Positions 12,372 to 24,140 of a stretch of 64,000 nucleotides of DNA are shown here, piece after piece (position 1 is the first letter of the stretch; the number at the start of each line of letters is the position of its first letter). The position numbers and the translations under genes are program-made. The notes under the pieces are model-generated. The model was not told the origin of the DNA, ran no database searches, and saw nothing but the letters and a program-made list of their open reading frames with translations. This stretch comes from Kwoniella dejecticola CBS 10117 (taxonomy: Eukaryota > Basidiomycota > Tremellomycetes > Tremellales > Cryptococcaceae). The stretch spans positions 1,302,001 through 1,366,000 of the forward strand of contig NC_089301.1 in assembly GCF_000512565.2 (NCBI RefSeq). The letters are read 5' to 3'.

Positions 12372-14026
12372 ATGGTCAAGTCTGATCCAGACGAGTCAAC
12401 GAGTCGTCCTGCTGACACCTATGTCGGGAAGCGTAGCCCCGCCATGTCAGCTGAAACATCACCACATCTCCCCCCTCATCTACCACCACCGGTGTACGGT
12501 CAACATTCGGCTCCACTCAGTTCGACACCTTCACACATGTCTCACAATTCCGCCATCCACGATTCACCGTACGGTCCCGGGGACGCCTCCATCACTTCCA
12601 TAAAGACTGACGAGTCTTCCGTCAACGACTCACCTGCAGCTTCGTCCAAGGGAAAGAATGGAGCTACTGGGCCAGCCGAAGGCAAATCAAAACCTCACGT
12701 CTGCCCCATCTGTCATAGAGGATTCACAACTGGAGGTCATTTGCAGAGACACCATAGGATCCACACCGGGGTGAAGGCTTTCAAATGCCCTTTCCCTGGT
12801 TGTGAGACCAAAACTAGTAGACAGGATAATTTGCAGCAGCAGTGAGTCATTGTCCCTCTATTCCCAATCGTTCTTCTCATATGTTTTTGCTAATATTGCG
12901 TAGCTACCGCACCCACCTTTCTCCTACGCTTCGTCGCGGATCCGGTTCCGCTGCTCGAGCTGCCGTCAACGCAGCTATGGAAGCAGCTGGTCTGAAGTCT
13001 TCCTCTCGTGCGTCCAGGAAGTCCAAAGGATCCGCAGGCGGTACACCTTCGTCCACGGCTAGCGGACATATGCCCTCCCCTTACGCTACGCCAACAAGTC
13101 AAGGTCCATCGCCGTACGCTCCCTACATGTACGATCCTGTACACGGCTACCCTGCATATCCACTGCCTCCTCCTGGTGTGGGACTTGCTCAATCCCAATC
13201 CGCTGCGTCCAGCCGCGTTCCTTCACCCGTCAACGGCCATTCATCTGGCCATTCGAGCGTCGGATCAATGCCTCCAGCACACCAACAACCGTTCTTTTCG
13301 CAACCTTACACATCTCCTTACACCGCTTATCCAGGCGTTCACCAACAACCTTACCGATATGGTCCCGCGAGTGGAATCCCCTCGCCGTACGGGGCAGCAC
13401 CCCATCCTCATCATGGACTATACTCGCCCGGTATAGCTTCTGAACACGGTCACATGTACAGTCCTATGCAAAGCGGCTTTCAGACCCATTCTAGAGAATC
13501 GTCATATGGTGTTTTGACACCTGGATATGGAGGGAATCCTATGGCGAATGGCGGATACCCACCTAGAACGCAGACTTCTACTCCGCTAAGTCAGACGCAT
13601 GATGATTATGGAAGAAGACCACCTTCGCCAGGTATGATGGGCAATGGCGGACAAAACGGAAGGAGGAGATCCCCACCACACGATATGCTGGGTCAAGGCG
13701 TTGTCGATCCCTCGAGCATGTCGACGAGAATGGGAGGCGGTGGACCGATGTCGTACGGCGGTTATGGCGGACACCATAATGGTATGGCGTATGGTTATGG
13801 TCAACCTATATCTCAGCCTCATTCTAGGGATCCATCGGGCCACAGGGCTAGCGTGTCGAGCCTATCGGAAGATGGATCGGGTAACGGAGGTTCAGACGGT
13901 TCGAAGGGTAAGTCAGAAAATATTCCGACTTCGTCAGCGTCAGCGTCATTGCTACAACTGTTCGCTTCGTGTTAGCCTGAATTGCTTGCTAATTTGTCTT
14001 TTACAGGTCTCCATCAAGGCAACTGA
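12372..14026 (+). CDS. NRG1: C2H2 zinc-finger transcription factor, NRG1 type
   Basis: This is a predicted DNA-binding repressor related to fungal Nrg1. In yeasts that family acts with Tup1/Ssn6 in glucose repression, filamentation and stress; in Cryptococcus it affects capsule and virulence traits. Exons 12372-12841, 12904-13907 and 14007-14026 give 497 aa. Two adjacent fingers are seen: C111-C114-H127-H131 (CPICHRGFTTGGHLQRHHRIH) and C139-C144-H157-H161, with SRQDNLQQHYRTH. The first intron splits the His157 codon, so splicing is required for the second finger. The remainder is Ser/Pro/Gly/Tyr-rich, typical of effector regions. ATG 12372 is the first in-frame ATG. The upstream region is exceptionally long and rich in small ORFs, so translational control is plausible. 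Orthology to Nrg1 rather than another two-finger repressor is inferred from the finger sequences alone. Confidence 0.85.
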
Positions 14027-14797
14027 TCGGCTCCGAAAACGGCCCCACAATGGGCAGAAAACGAAAAATAGAACATTAGACATTTTCCATTGGGTTTTTA
14101 ATTCTTCATGATCAGCAACAACTGTATTTTTCGCAGACTTAGGTGACAGGATGAAGGTATTCTTTTACTTTCTTGTTTATTGCTTTCTCTGATTTTCTTT
14201 CTTCAACCTTCTACTACTTCTCTTTGTCGTCTCGGCACTTCTTCTTGTGAACATATATACCCCTTTTCATTCATTCTTTAAACGTTCTTGATGATTATAT
14301 TATACCACAAAGGATACGCAAACTTTTCAGTTAAAACACCGAATTACCTTATATATACACGTTGAACGTAAATCGACTTTTTTGATATACGATATACGAT
14401 ATGCGATATACGGAAAGCTGAAAGCTGAGAGCTGGTCAGCTCAGTATTGGTAAAAGTGAAATAAGAGTAAAAGTAGATAGGGTTAGTTCGGACTTGGATA
14501 AGACCAAGCAGGGCAGGGATGGCATTGGGATGGGGATGGGGAATAGTAAATCCGAATGAATTGATATGAAGTACGATTTAGCGTATGACTTCGGCATTCA
14601 TGATTTAAGGCTGCAATGTTCCAACTGAAAAGAGATATGCCGTGCCGAGTAATTGTCCGTTTGTTTGATCACAATTGGCATGACTGCCGTGCATGAGGTA
14701 TCCTCTACATCGTCCGCTGTGGAGTCGCTATACTGAAAATAAGATCTACAAATAATCTGCTTCATCATGGCATATTCCCGCGTCGTCTCGTCTGATC
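14027..14797. other. Convergent intergenic region with a short heptamer repeat
   Basis: This holds the 3' ends of the NRG1-like and RPAP3-like genes. It contains T-rich 3' UTR-like sequence, four tandem copies of a GATATAC heptamer at 14384-14411 (one copy GATATGC), and repeated AAAGCTGA words just after. I see no gene. Confidence 0.5.
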
Positions 14798-16572
14798 TTA
14801 CCTCAACTCTTTTTCACACTGACATTCCCTCCCTATTTTCTCAACTATACTTTTCTCCGCCTTACTCAACATCCCATAATTCATCTTCCATCGCTTAGTC
14901 TTTTTGAGCTCTATCAGATATCTCCCTATCCTGATCTTCGCTTTCTCTTCCTCCCTTCCCTTGTCCTCGTCCTCGTCCTTATTCTGGTTCAAGCTGTCTG
15001 ACTGTAGTCCGGCATTCAATGCTTGCAATATCGTACCTAGTATATCAGGTTCCAGGAGATTCATGAGGATTGTCGAAAGTACTTCGGGCTCATACATCGA
15101 TATCAACTCGAAATTGAACGATGGAGATGTGGTTAGATAACGTAGGAAAATTAGTCCTGCGCCTGGCAACGTTGACTGCGTGTCGAGATTTGTGGGTAAT
15201 GTGGGTTCAGAAGGTGTCGCTGGTGACTCAGAGGTTGTCGTGGATGATCTCGATTGAGCCTTGATTGCTTCACCGCTGCATATCGACGCACTTGTTTCTT
15301 GTTTGGAAATCTTTCCGAGCGCATCTTCATCTCTAGGACGGGATCCAGTATCTCGATGATTCGGCTGAGGATCGACGGAAGGTATTTGACCATGCCTCTC
15401 TGACCTTATGACGCCTTCATTCTGTATCTCGGGAGGTGAAGGGCCGGAGCTCGATGGGCTACTGCCATTGACGAACGCTTTCTTCTTACCTTCTCGAGCT
15501 TGTCTGAGAGAAGCGAAAGAATTCGCTGATCTGGCATCGGGCGGTACCCCTTTAGACTTGTCTTCTCCTGTCGCGTTGACGGTAGTTTGAGGGTCAGGGT
15601 TGGGACCCTTCGCATCCAGCTTGATTGTTTCTGCCTTATCGCTTATTTCCTGTATACTGGCTCCGGTCGATATCGTCGACTTTGATCGTGCGTTTGAGTT
15701 CGCTATACTAGGCGGTGTGAGTGGTCTTCGGGGTTTTGCCTGACAAGATTGTTGCAGGGAATCAGCTTTCCCATCACATCGGAGGCATGGGTCAGTCAAC
15801 TCACTTTATCTTGCTCATTCTTCCTGCGGAGATTGTACAGTTCCTCCAACTCTGATTTGACAACCTCATTCGTTTGATCTGTTTTGATGATTCGTTCCAG
15901 ATCTAAGTTGATGATAATGGATAAGCAATGAAATCACATTCATGTTTCCAACATCAAAAGCTCTCGTCTAGCTTTTCAAGCTTCATTAAGCCGGTGAATC
16001 TGACCCGAAATATTGATAGCTCACCTTGAATTGCTTCTTCCACCTTATTCAACCCCTTCCTAGCTAGTCCACGCCTATATAAGGCTTTGATATTGCCCTC
16101 ATCCAATTCCAAGCAGGTCGTACAATCTCTTTCGGCATCGTTTAACCTGTATCATATCATATATTAGTCAGGTCTACCGTGATGTGTTTGATTGGCAGAT
16201 CTCCATGATAACCGTAGGAATTGGACTAGTGAGGAGGTAGCTTACTTGTCCAGTTTGAGAAAAGCTTGAGCACGATTCGAATAGGCCAGTGGGTTCGTAG
16301 GATTATACACTATCGCATTTGTATAATGGCCTGTGTTGTACTCCGTCTCAGCGAGCAGTCTTAAGAGTAACAGTATGACGCGAAAGCTGCTGATGGAGGT
16401 TCACCTATAGCCTCGACCCACTTCCCCTTCTTGAACGACGTATTGCCCTACCAATTTGACAGAATTGTTAGTCAAGCTGCTCTTCAGCTGCGTTGAAGGG
16501 AGAGAACACGAACGAATCACTCACATCAGCACGGGATTTATCCGATTTCTCAACGTCTACTTTGACTGACAT
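14798..16572 (-). CDS. RPAP3: RPAP3-like TPR cochaperone (R2TP complex subunit)
   Basis: RPAP3-type proteins bind Hsp90/Hsp70 through TPRs and scaffold the Rvb1/Rvb2-Pih1 (R2TP) complex, which assembles box C/D snoRNPs, RNA polymerase II and PIKK kinases; it acts in cytoplasm and nucleus. Exons 16525-16572, 16405-16447, 16246-16330, 16025-16146, 15805-15902 and 14798-15739 give 445 aa. Residues about 12-120 hold tandem TPRs: GNTSFKKGKWVEAIGHYTNAI, NPLAYSNRAQAFLKL, then LDEGNIKALYRRGLARKGL. A Ser/Pro/Asn-rich linker follows. The last 120 residues (FLRYLTTSPSFNFELISMYE, VLSTILMNLLEPDILGTILQ) fit the RPAP3 C-terminal domain. Budding yeast Tah1 lacks that domain, so this is the longer animal-like form. 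It diverges from the MAK32-like gene across a 392-bp promoter. Confidence 0.85.
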
Positions 16573-16964
16573 CCTCCGAAAATCTTTTCACACAGTATCG
16601 CATACGATACTGCGGGAACGCTGGTGAAAGTGACCTAGTGTATGGTGATGTTAACAAAGATTACAGATGAATGGAAGACGATTGGAAAAGTTGAATGAGG
16701 ATGGACATGGACGGTGGAGGGTCCGAAATTGCGAATGTGAGATAGACTCACCGTACGCGGACAAGGGGTCAAAGCGATCTAAGTCTCGGCTAGGAGATTA
16801 CCCAGCGAACGGGACTTGACCAGCTGGAAGGCTGACTCCGACACGACTGGGAAAGCGGATACATTAGGTGTCCCGGCATGCTCTGACTGAGCTGAGCCCC
16901 GAACGAGACCGACAACAAGGTGAGAATAACCGAAAAAAGTCGAAAGCCCACACGAAACACGAAA
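16573..16964. promoter_or_regulatory. Divergent promoter between RPAP3-like and MAK32-like genes
   Basis: This 392-bp segment separates two ATGs in opposite directions. No obvious TATA box is seen. Nothing else is supportable. Confidence 0.4.
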
Positions 16965-18699
16965 ATGTCAATCGAGATGGAGAGACTCTCGCCTCCTTCC
17001 GAAGACTTCCTCCGGTCCAAGGGCAGAGTGACCACCCTGGGTAGGTCGGCTTACCTTTCGACGGCATACCTCGATTGAGCTGAGAATCAAGATTGATCAC
17101 ACAGGCATGTTCATCATTGACCATCATGCTGTCCGAGACGAACAAGGGAATCAAGTGATGACAGAGGAAGAATCAGTAAGTTTCAGCCCATTCAGCCCAT
17201 TGTTCGATGGAGTAGGAGGTAAGGCAGCTGATTCTCGGTGAAGATAGGTGGTGGTGGTGTATTCGGTATGTTTCAGTTGCCGGACTGGTGTATCTGGCAT
17301 TACCTGACGAACGACAATCGCCTGGCTTACGGAACATGATGACCTGACCCCTCTTGACAGCAATGGTATCAGCCAGGATGTTCTTACCTGCCTCCCATTG
17401 CGGCTTACTCATCGATTGCGGTCTCGACTTCCCACAACGATTCGCAGATACCTTGGACGGGTTTGGCGCAGAGATGATCTGGTACAGAGCTCGAGAAGGC
17501 AAAACTACTCGAGCCTTGAACATCTACTCTGGGAGTACGATAGGGTACGGTATATCTAGCTTGAATTGCTTGCTACCTCCCTCTATTCCTCTCGCTTTCT
17601 GACTTACTCCCCGTTGAGAGAGCTCCATCACTGATTGAAGTATACTCATGGCTCGTAGGGAAGGCCATCAATCGTTCAAATACTTATCTCCCCAGCTCAA
17701 CCTACTCCCACACGATCTGATCTTACCGCCCTCCCCATTCTGTCAACCGTACTCCCATCTGCCCGAATACATACATGTGGTTTGTAATACCCAACGAGCA
17801 CGACTCATCATCGACGAGCTCGAGGAAATACGCTCGGTAGGCATACAGGGGGTAGGAAAGGGATGGGACCCGAAGATGATTTGGGAGCCTATGCCAGTGC
17901 GTCTGACCCATGCCTTGCCCAAGCCTAAGCCTTGGAGGTGAAATACATCGACAGATGAACGCTGATCTCTTGTGTTCCATGTCCATACATAATACAGTCA
18001 AGTTGTGTTCCTTCAGAATTGGATGATATGTTACAACTGATACCGTCATTCTACGTATTCTCACCGAATTTACTAGAACTACAATCGATCCTCGGTATCA
18101 CTCTTTCTTCCGACCGGGGACCGTGTCAAGAGGATACCGAGAAAGCCACAAAAACGCTCTTCGATCTGTTATCACCTGCAACACCGGAACATATGCCCAC
18201 GACCATTACAGCAGGCGAGACCGCAATCAACATCCCGGCTATCATCGTGCGGTCCGGCGAATTGGGCTCGTATACGTATGCAGCCGATTGGAAAGGATGG
18301 GTAACCCCCTATTACGGTCCGGACGAGCAAGATAAAGTTGTCGATCCGACCGGAGGAGGTAATTCGTTTTTAGGTGGATTGGCAGCTGGCCTGATGATCT
18401 CACAGGGCGATATGCGAATTGGTACGTGTCTATGTTTCCGACTCACAAGATCATGTCTCCTTGAACACCTCCCAACAGCGATATGGACCTGCAAGAGAAG
18501 ATGCTAATCATTTGGCCATGTCTTAAATGCAGCTTCGATATACGCTGCGACTGCTGCATCGTTTACGATTGAACAAAGAGGCCTCCCGACACTGACCAAG
18601 CATATTCACGGAGAAAGGTGGAATGGCGATGACCCCTGGCGAAGATTACGCGAGATGGCATCAAGAGTCGATCAGCTAGAAAAGGACTCAAGATCCTGA
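16965..18699 (+). CDS. MAK32: MAK32-like PfkB-family carbohydrate kinase homolog
   Basis: This has the PfkB/ribokinase fold. Yeast Mak32 is needed for stability of a structural element of the killer dsRNA virus; its substrate is unknown. Exons 16965-17040, 17105-17175, 17244-17265, 17361-17544, 17659-17896, 17998-18421 and 18533-18699 give 393 aa. Seen: a Gly-rich IGGGGVFAMVSARMFLP near residues 50-65 (first PfkB signature region), then YVFSPNLLELQSILG, and the second signature VDPTGGGNSFLGGLAAGL at about 312-330. In canonical PfkB kinases the motif is DTxGAGD with catalytic Asp; here that position (319) is Asn, so kinase activity is doubtful or altered. The third exon is only 22 nt. The family call is firm from the motif order; the symbol follows the closest yeast relative and is an inference. 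Confidence 0.8.
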
Positions 18700-18966
18700 A
18701 ATCACAGAATCATTGCGACCTCGAATGAATGTGTACAGGATCATAGCATTTGAGGGAGAGCGCTTCCGGATTGGATCGGTACTCGTTTGCATTCGACATC
18801 GACAACATTCCTCCTGAAGAGGCGCACCGCGAATACGTATAAAAGGGATGAGCGAATCGAAGGTATTGGGAACGAAATTGAGACTTAGACCGAAACCGAA
18901 AGTGGGACGGAATACACCAGATTGAAAAGACTCATGAAGACACGTAAGAAGCTGGAGAGAAGGAGA

Positions 18967-19783
18967 TCAGGCAGCGGGAGTGGAGGGCTTGATCTTCTTG
19001 GCGGCACCTTGTTTGGCGACGAGAGACTATACACGAGATTCGACAAGGTCAGCTCAGCTTAGCCAATGATACGGGGTCGCGGCTTATTCGACACGATGAG
19101 GAGATGGGATAAGGCTTGGGGTCACACGTACTTTGTGGATGTGCGGTAAAACACCACCCCCTGCGATGGTTGCTCTAATCAACAAATCTAATTCCTCGTC
19201 ACCTCGAATAGCCAACTGCAGATGTCTTGGAGTAATTCTCTTGACCCGTAAATCTTTGGCGGCGTTACCTATTCATTCGTCAAGTACCAGACCCATCAGT
19301 ACGAACGATACATCGAGATCGACGCGTCGGGCTAGATGGAAAGCGTGAGGGAGAGGAAGTAGAGAAACTGGACGTACCGGCAAGTTCCAGTACTTCAGCC
19401 GTCAGGTACTCCATTATAGCAGCTACGTATACGGCGGCTTTCGCGCCGATTCGAACATTGTTTGCATTTTTGCTTCGTAGGAATCTACATCACCAGGACA
19501 ATGTCAGTTTGACTTCCATCGGATGGAGAGGTGGTGGGTGAGGAGTGAGACCCATAGAAAGGCAGCTTACCTGTGAATACGACCGACGGGGAACTAATCC
19601 AGGATATTTATGACATTAGTACGCGTCAAAAACCCACGGATCCATATCGGGGGCAGGAAAAAGATGTAGACGTAGATGGAGACGTACTTGGAGACCAGCT
19701 TTCGATGATCTGGAAGTCAGAGTCTTGGTCTCGGACGAGGTCTTTGCCTTTCCTCCCTTTCCACCTGTAGTCTTGGATGACAT
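18967..19783 (-). CDS. HTZ1: Histone variant H2A.Z
   Basis: H2A.Z replaces H2A in nucleosomes around promoters through the SWR1 remodeller. Five exons (19688-19783, 19571-19593, 19378-19484, 19132-19268, 18967-19026) sum to 423 nt, or 140 aa, normal for the variant. The histone fold is intact: AGLQFPVGRIHRFLR, NNVRIGAKAAVYVAAIMEYL, EVLELAGNAAKDLRVKRI, TPRHLQLAIRGDEELDLLI, and the H2A.Z-type ATIAGGGVLPHIHKSLV. That last segment (GGVLPHIHKSL in place of GGVxPNIQxxLLP) and the LRVKRITPRH context separate it from canonical H2A. The N-terminal tail is Gly/Lys-rich, suited to acetylation. The introns also argue against a replication-dependent core histone gene. It converges on the MAK32-like gene and diverges from LCP5. 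Confidence 0.96.
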
Positions 19784-20537
19784 TCTGCTTGGTTGTGTAT
19801 AGATAGATTGGTGATCTGAGCGTAATGAGTCTGGGGATTAGAGTATAATGGTATTGTATAGTATAGGATGGAATGGTAATGCAATGTGTATGGTGGTGAA
19901 TGTAAGGGGTAAATGAGTAATCTAGGGTGAATTCCATCTTTAGATTTGTTTACGCCGGGAATAAAGATCACTGGGCGTGATAGTGAGCGGCAAATATCAC
20001 GTGACCGCACATAGCCCCATGATATTATTCCTCCCCCTTACTTAGCCGATTGAACGGGATCAAAATCATCCAAATGGCGTCTTCAGGCTCAAAAAGGTTG
20101 CTTCATCAAATGAATTTTTTGGATGGAGATATCGTGCATCTCACATTTAACAAGTGTTAACTTCACTGGGAATCAAAGCCGTGGTACCACAACATAGCCA
20201 GCAGCCATAAGAAGGTACGTCGACTCATACTGTCTCCTTTCTCCACCACCAAGAGGGGCTAGTCACATATTGTCTTTCGCCTTTTTGGAGCACACTTCTC
20301 CAACCACCTCATCTTACTTGACCCCTACGATGCTACCGCACTGGGCACTGAGTTCACCATCAAAGAATGGATGAATAAAGATTATAAAGCCTTATCCACC
20401 TTAGTAGGGTGGAGCGAGCCTAGAAAACTCGCGACTGAGGGGTCATGTCCAAATTCCCATATACTTGCTCACTCGGAGGTATCATGGCTCAGAGACAACG
20501 CTGATACAAGACATTGCAAGCAGGCTTTTCGGGCAAC
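19784..20537. promoter_or_regulatory. Divergent region between H2A.Z and LCP5 genes
   Basis: This 754-bp stretch contains low-complexity TATAGTATAG-like sequence around 19850 upstream of the H2A.Z start. The rest is mixed sequence before the LCP5 ATG. Small ORFs on either strand show no domain. I call no gene. Confidence 0.4.
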
Positions 20538-21801
20538 ATGGACAGTGATCCGGAAACGACGTCGAAACTGAGTACGGAGGAAGTGTTGCGGCTGTTCGAT
20601 ACGATCCAGACGTCTGTGGAAGCTACTTCATCATCGTCGTCATCTTTGTTGAACAAGTAAGCTTTCCTTAGACAACCCATTCATAAGCATCACTAAGGCT
20701 TACTGATCTTGTTCTTTCAGGGTGAAGAGTGATGACGAATCACTCGATTTCTCAAATGGCTTATCCTTGCTACTCCTTCGACCGCAACTCCTCCTGTCCT
20801 CCTTACATAACTTGATCATCATGTTATCGCTACGCCTCCTTGACCCATCTCTCCCATTCCCGACACCAGAAGAACTTCAATCTACCATTGCGCTATCTAC
20901 GCCTCTCACCGCTCCTCGATCTCATACCAGTATAAAAGGTTCCAAAGGTATCGTGGCGGAACTTGGAGGGGAGTTGATACTGGGACAAGAAGTCATGGAT
21001 AAGATCCGTGGTATGGAGAGCAAACTGGAATATCAGATCAAGAAGCTAGTCGGGCTTGCTGAAGCCGACGAGAAGAAGGGAAGCAAAGAAAACGATGACG
21101 AAGTCGAAGAAGGTAAGTCTGGATCAGCTTCTCCTATCCGCATCTCGGAGCGTCAGCTGACGTTAGTCTTTCCCATTACAGATCCCCTATCGTTCCGACC
21201 TAATCCTTCAGCAATTGTTTCTTCCCGTGAACCCACTGCCAAATCATCTCGACTCGAAGCCCTGGAGAATCAGTCAGACTCAGATGGCGAAGCATCTTCA
21301 TCAAAGATATACAGACCTCCGCGTGTAGCCGCTGTACCGTATCTCGACCCCTCATCGTCCCGGGAAGAGAAGAAACAACGTGAAAGACAGGCTCCTGCAT
21401 TATTATCCGAATTCGCTCAGTCCATCGATACTGCGCCCATCATGGAATCGACTTCGGGATTATCTGTCAGGCAAACTTTAGGTGGTAGTAGGCATCATAC
21501 GAACTCTACATCCCAGAAGAGGGCTGAAGAATTGAGGAGGATCAACGAGTTTGAAGAATCCAATATGACTAGATTAGTGACTTCCAAGAAAGAGGCCAAG
21601 AGACGTAGAGACGACGAAGCTGCCTTGGCTATGGGCTTCGGGATCAATACTGGGCGAAATCGAAAGGGAAGGAACGGGTTGGAAGCTGAGATGGAGGGTG
21701 TGCTCAATGAACGAGGTTCGAAAGGTGTCTGGGATAATGTCGGTAAATTGGGAGAACGGGGAGATGCTTTGCAGAGGGGAAAAAAGCGGATGAAGCGGTA
21801 G
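20538..21801 (+). CDS. LCP5: LCP5/neuroguidin, Sas10/Utp3/C1D family, U3 snoRNP-associated
   Basis: Lcp5 is an essential small-subunit processome factor associated with U3 snoRNA and needed for 18S rRNA maturation in the nucleolus. Exons 20538-20656, 20721-21112 and 21182-21801 give 376 aa. The Sas10/C1D region spans about residues 15-160: LSLLLLRPQLLLSSLHNLI, a helical segment, then KIRGMESKLEYQIKKLVGLAE. This is followed by DPLSFRPNP, a hallmark just after the acidic stretch, and a basic C-terminus ending RGKKRMKR. The second intron (21113-21181) is 69 nt and keeps frame, but splicing it restores EEDPLSFRPNP as in homologs, so I splice it. ATG 20538 gives the expected N-terminus. Confidence 0.92.
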
Positions 21802-22084
21802 TCGGACATTGCTCCTCTTTCACTATCCCTTGTATCATCAATGCATCCTGTTGTATGTTTCGCATGTCTGTTGCCCAGAGCTGGTTGTTATGTACTATTC
21901 TGTGGACGAAGATCATCGGAAAGGTTTGAACACGTGGAATGGACTGGGAAAGTCATGTTTCAAGTTGATCATGAGCGTGTTTTGACTATACCGGATACAC
22001 AGCAACATTACGAGTACATCACAATCGCATCTGATACACCTGATCAGAGATTGTGGAGAATGTCCCACACCTGACCCGTCGAGA

Positions 22085-24140
22085 ATGCCCAACAACCCTC
22101 TTCCAACTCAGCACGGAGATACTCAAGCCACTGCTTCGTCTTTCTTATCCAAGGGAGACTCGCTCATCCCCACTTTGTCGAGACTATCTCAATCTACCTC
22201 TCGCCCATCTATTAGCGGCAACAGCGACACATCCGATCAAGGCATCACACGTCAGACCATGAAATTGGGTAAAGAAGCATGGCGTCGATCCGGCCTGGGG
22301 TCTTTATGGTCCTCGAACGACAAGAATGAATTTGACGCTTCAAAGGTCAGGTCGAAGAACGACGAAGCCCGTCGTCAATCAATGGAGTCAACTTCGACAA
22401 CCGCATCATCATCGACATATAACAAACTCCGTTCGCAGCCACTGGACACTTCTTCGATACTGTACCCTACTCTCACTATTCATCCGCCTCCTGTACAGCA
22501 CAACGTTCTTGTCCTATCGCTTGCTCACGTCAGCTTGGCACCCCCCACGTTGAGTAACGACGAGCTATTTAGTATATTGTTGCGCCGGCTCGAGCCGTGG
22601 GTAGGCGAAGAAGCTGAAGGCGGATATGTTTTAGTCGTACTAGCTGCGGAGGATAGTCTCGCCTCTCCTGGGTCCGGCTTGAACGGGAAGGGAAAAGAGA
22701 AGGAACGCAGGAAATTACCGGGGATAGGATGGTGGGTATGGAGATGGAAGAGGCTACCTCGTAAATATCGCAAGAATCTCAAACGCCTTTACATCGTTCA
22801 TCCCTCCATGTTCACCAGAACACTCTTACCTTTCATCGCACCTTTTATCTCGCCGAAATCGTATTCCAAGCTACACCCTTTACCGACGTTACTGTCGCTC
22901 CACCATACCTATGGGGTCTCGTTGAGAGGAATCGATATTTCCCCTTCTGTATTATCGACAGAATCGCGTATCTTGAAAGAACGGCCAGATCTTTTGCCAC
23001 CCCTTTCAATCAAACGGGATGATAGACAAGCCTCAGGGTCGGTACCGGCGCTGAAGAGGATGGACAGTGAATCGAGCTTAGCAAGTTGGGGATATCATAC
23101 GATCTCATCAGCAGTAGAAACCGCCGCTTCTTATCTCCCTCTTCCCCTTCCGCAATTCGGCGCATCCTCGCCGTCTCAGTGTGATCCACTGAGTAAGGTG
23201 GCTGCAGGCCATTGGAATAGGAATCTTGATGAGTTAATAGCAGAATGTGGAGGGAATATACCTCCGCTGCTGGTCCAGCTGAGAAAGGTCATTCTGAGGG
23301 AATGCTTAGGCACAGAAGGGGTATTTAGGAGATCATCGAATGTACGTGCAATGAACTTATAGCCTCTCCGTCTCAATCGCTCGCTTGAAAGCGTTTCTGA
23401 CATGACTGATACCTGATTCAACCTGACCTGTATTCAGTCGCCGCTTTTACCTGCTACCATATCCTTACTGGACATACCCATAGACCAACAACCTAATTTA
23501 CCTTGGAACGAATTAGCCAGGGAGGATCCGTTATTACCTCCTAAAATACTGAGTCGGTTCCTCAAAGAACTGGACGAGCCGGTCATCCAGCATGGTTTGT
23601 ACGGTGTCATCAAGCAGGTCAAAAGCGTAGACGAGTAAGTCGAAATTGCTTAGATAAGTAGAGAACTCGTTGTAGCTTCTCGCAAGTCACCGCAGATCGG
23701 CGATACTGATCTTCCTGGTCCACAGCATTAGGACCATGTTCATACCCTCCCTGCCGAGACCAACTTATCAAATCCTTGCTTACACCACACACCTAATGCA
23801 TCATCTCTCCCTTCATGCCGACCGCACGAAAATGACTCCTCTGAATTTATCGATTGTCATCTCGCCTGTACTGATCTCCGGACCGGATCCGATCGAAGAT
23901 ACGATATTGTGCTTGGAACCATCTAAACCCCTTCCGGTGGGCCTGAAGGCTATGGCGGGCGATAAATACGAGCAAGGACAAGGGACATTGGTGGGCCTAC
24001 TGGATATGTGGATCACGCATTACGAAGATCTCGAAATTAAAGAAGATGGACTTGTGAGAGAAGGCGGGAAGACGCATTCGTTGCTTTCTAGCGGTACCCA
24101 TACTGGTGGACATCAATCAATGGCGGCAACTCCAATGTGA
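22085..24140 (+). CDS. CRAL-TRIO (Sec14-like) plus RhoGAP protein
   Basis: This is a predicted GTPase-activating protein for Rho/Cdc42-type GTPases with a lipid/membrane-binding CRAL-TRIO (BCH-like) module, the architecture of animal ARHGAP1 and yeast Ecm25. Exons 22085-23341, 23438-23634 and 23726-24140 give 622 aa. Residues about 140-300 fit the CRAL-TRIO part (YVLVVLAAED, then WWVWRWKRLPRKYRKNLKRLYIVHPSMF). RhoGAP runs from about 380 to 580: IPPLLVQLRKVILREC, LGTEGVFRRSSN with arginine finger near Arg415, PKILSRFLKELDEPVI and MTPLNLSIVISPVLI. The first intron falls directly after the arginine-finger segment. The N-terminus is Ser-rich and probably regulatory. It likely acts at sites of polarised growth. 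It is the last confident gene before the 10.8-kb gene-poor stretch. Confidence 0.88.
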
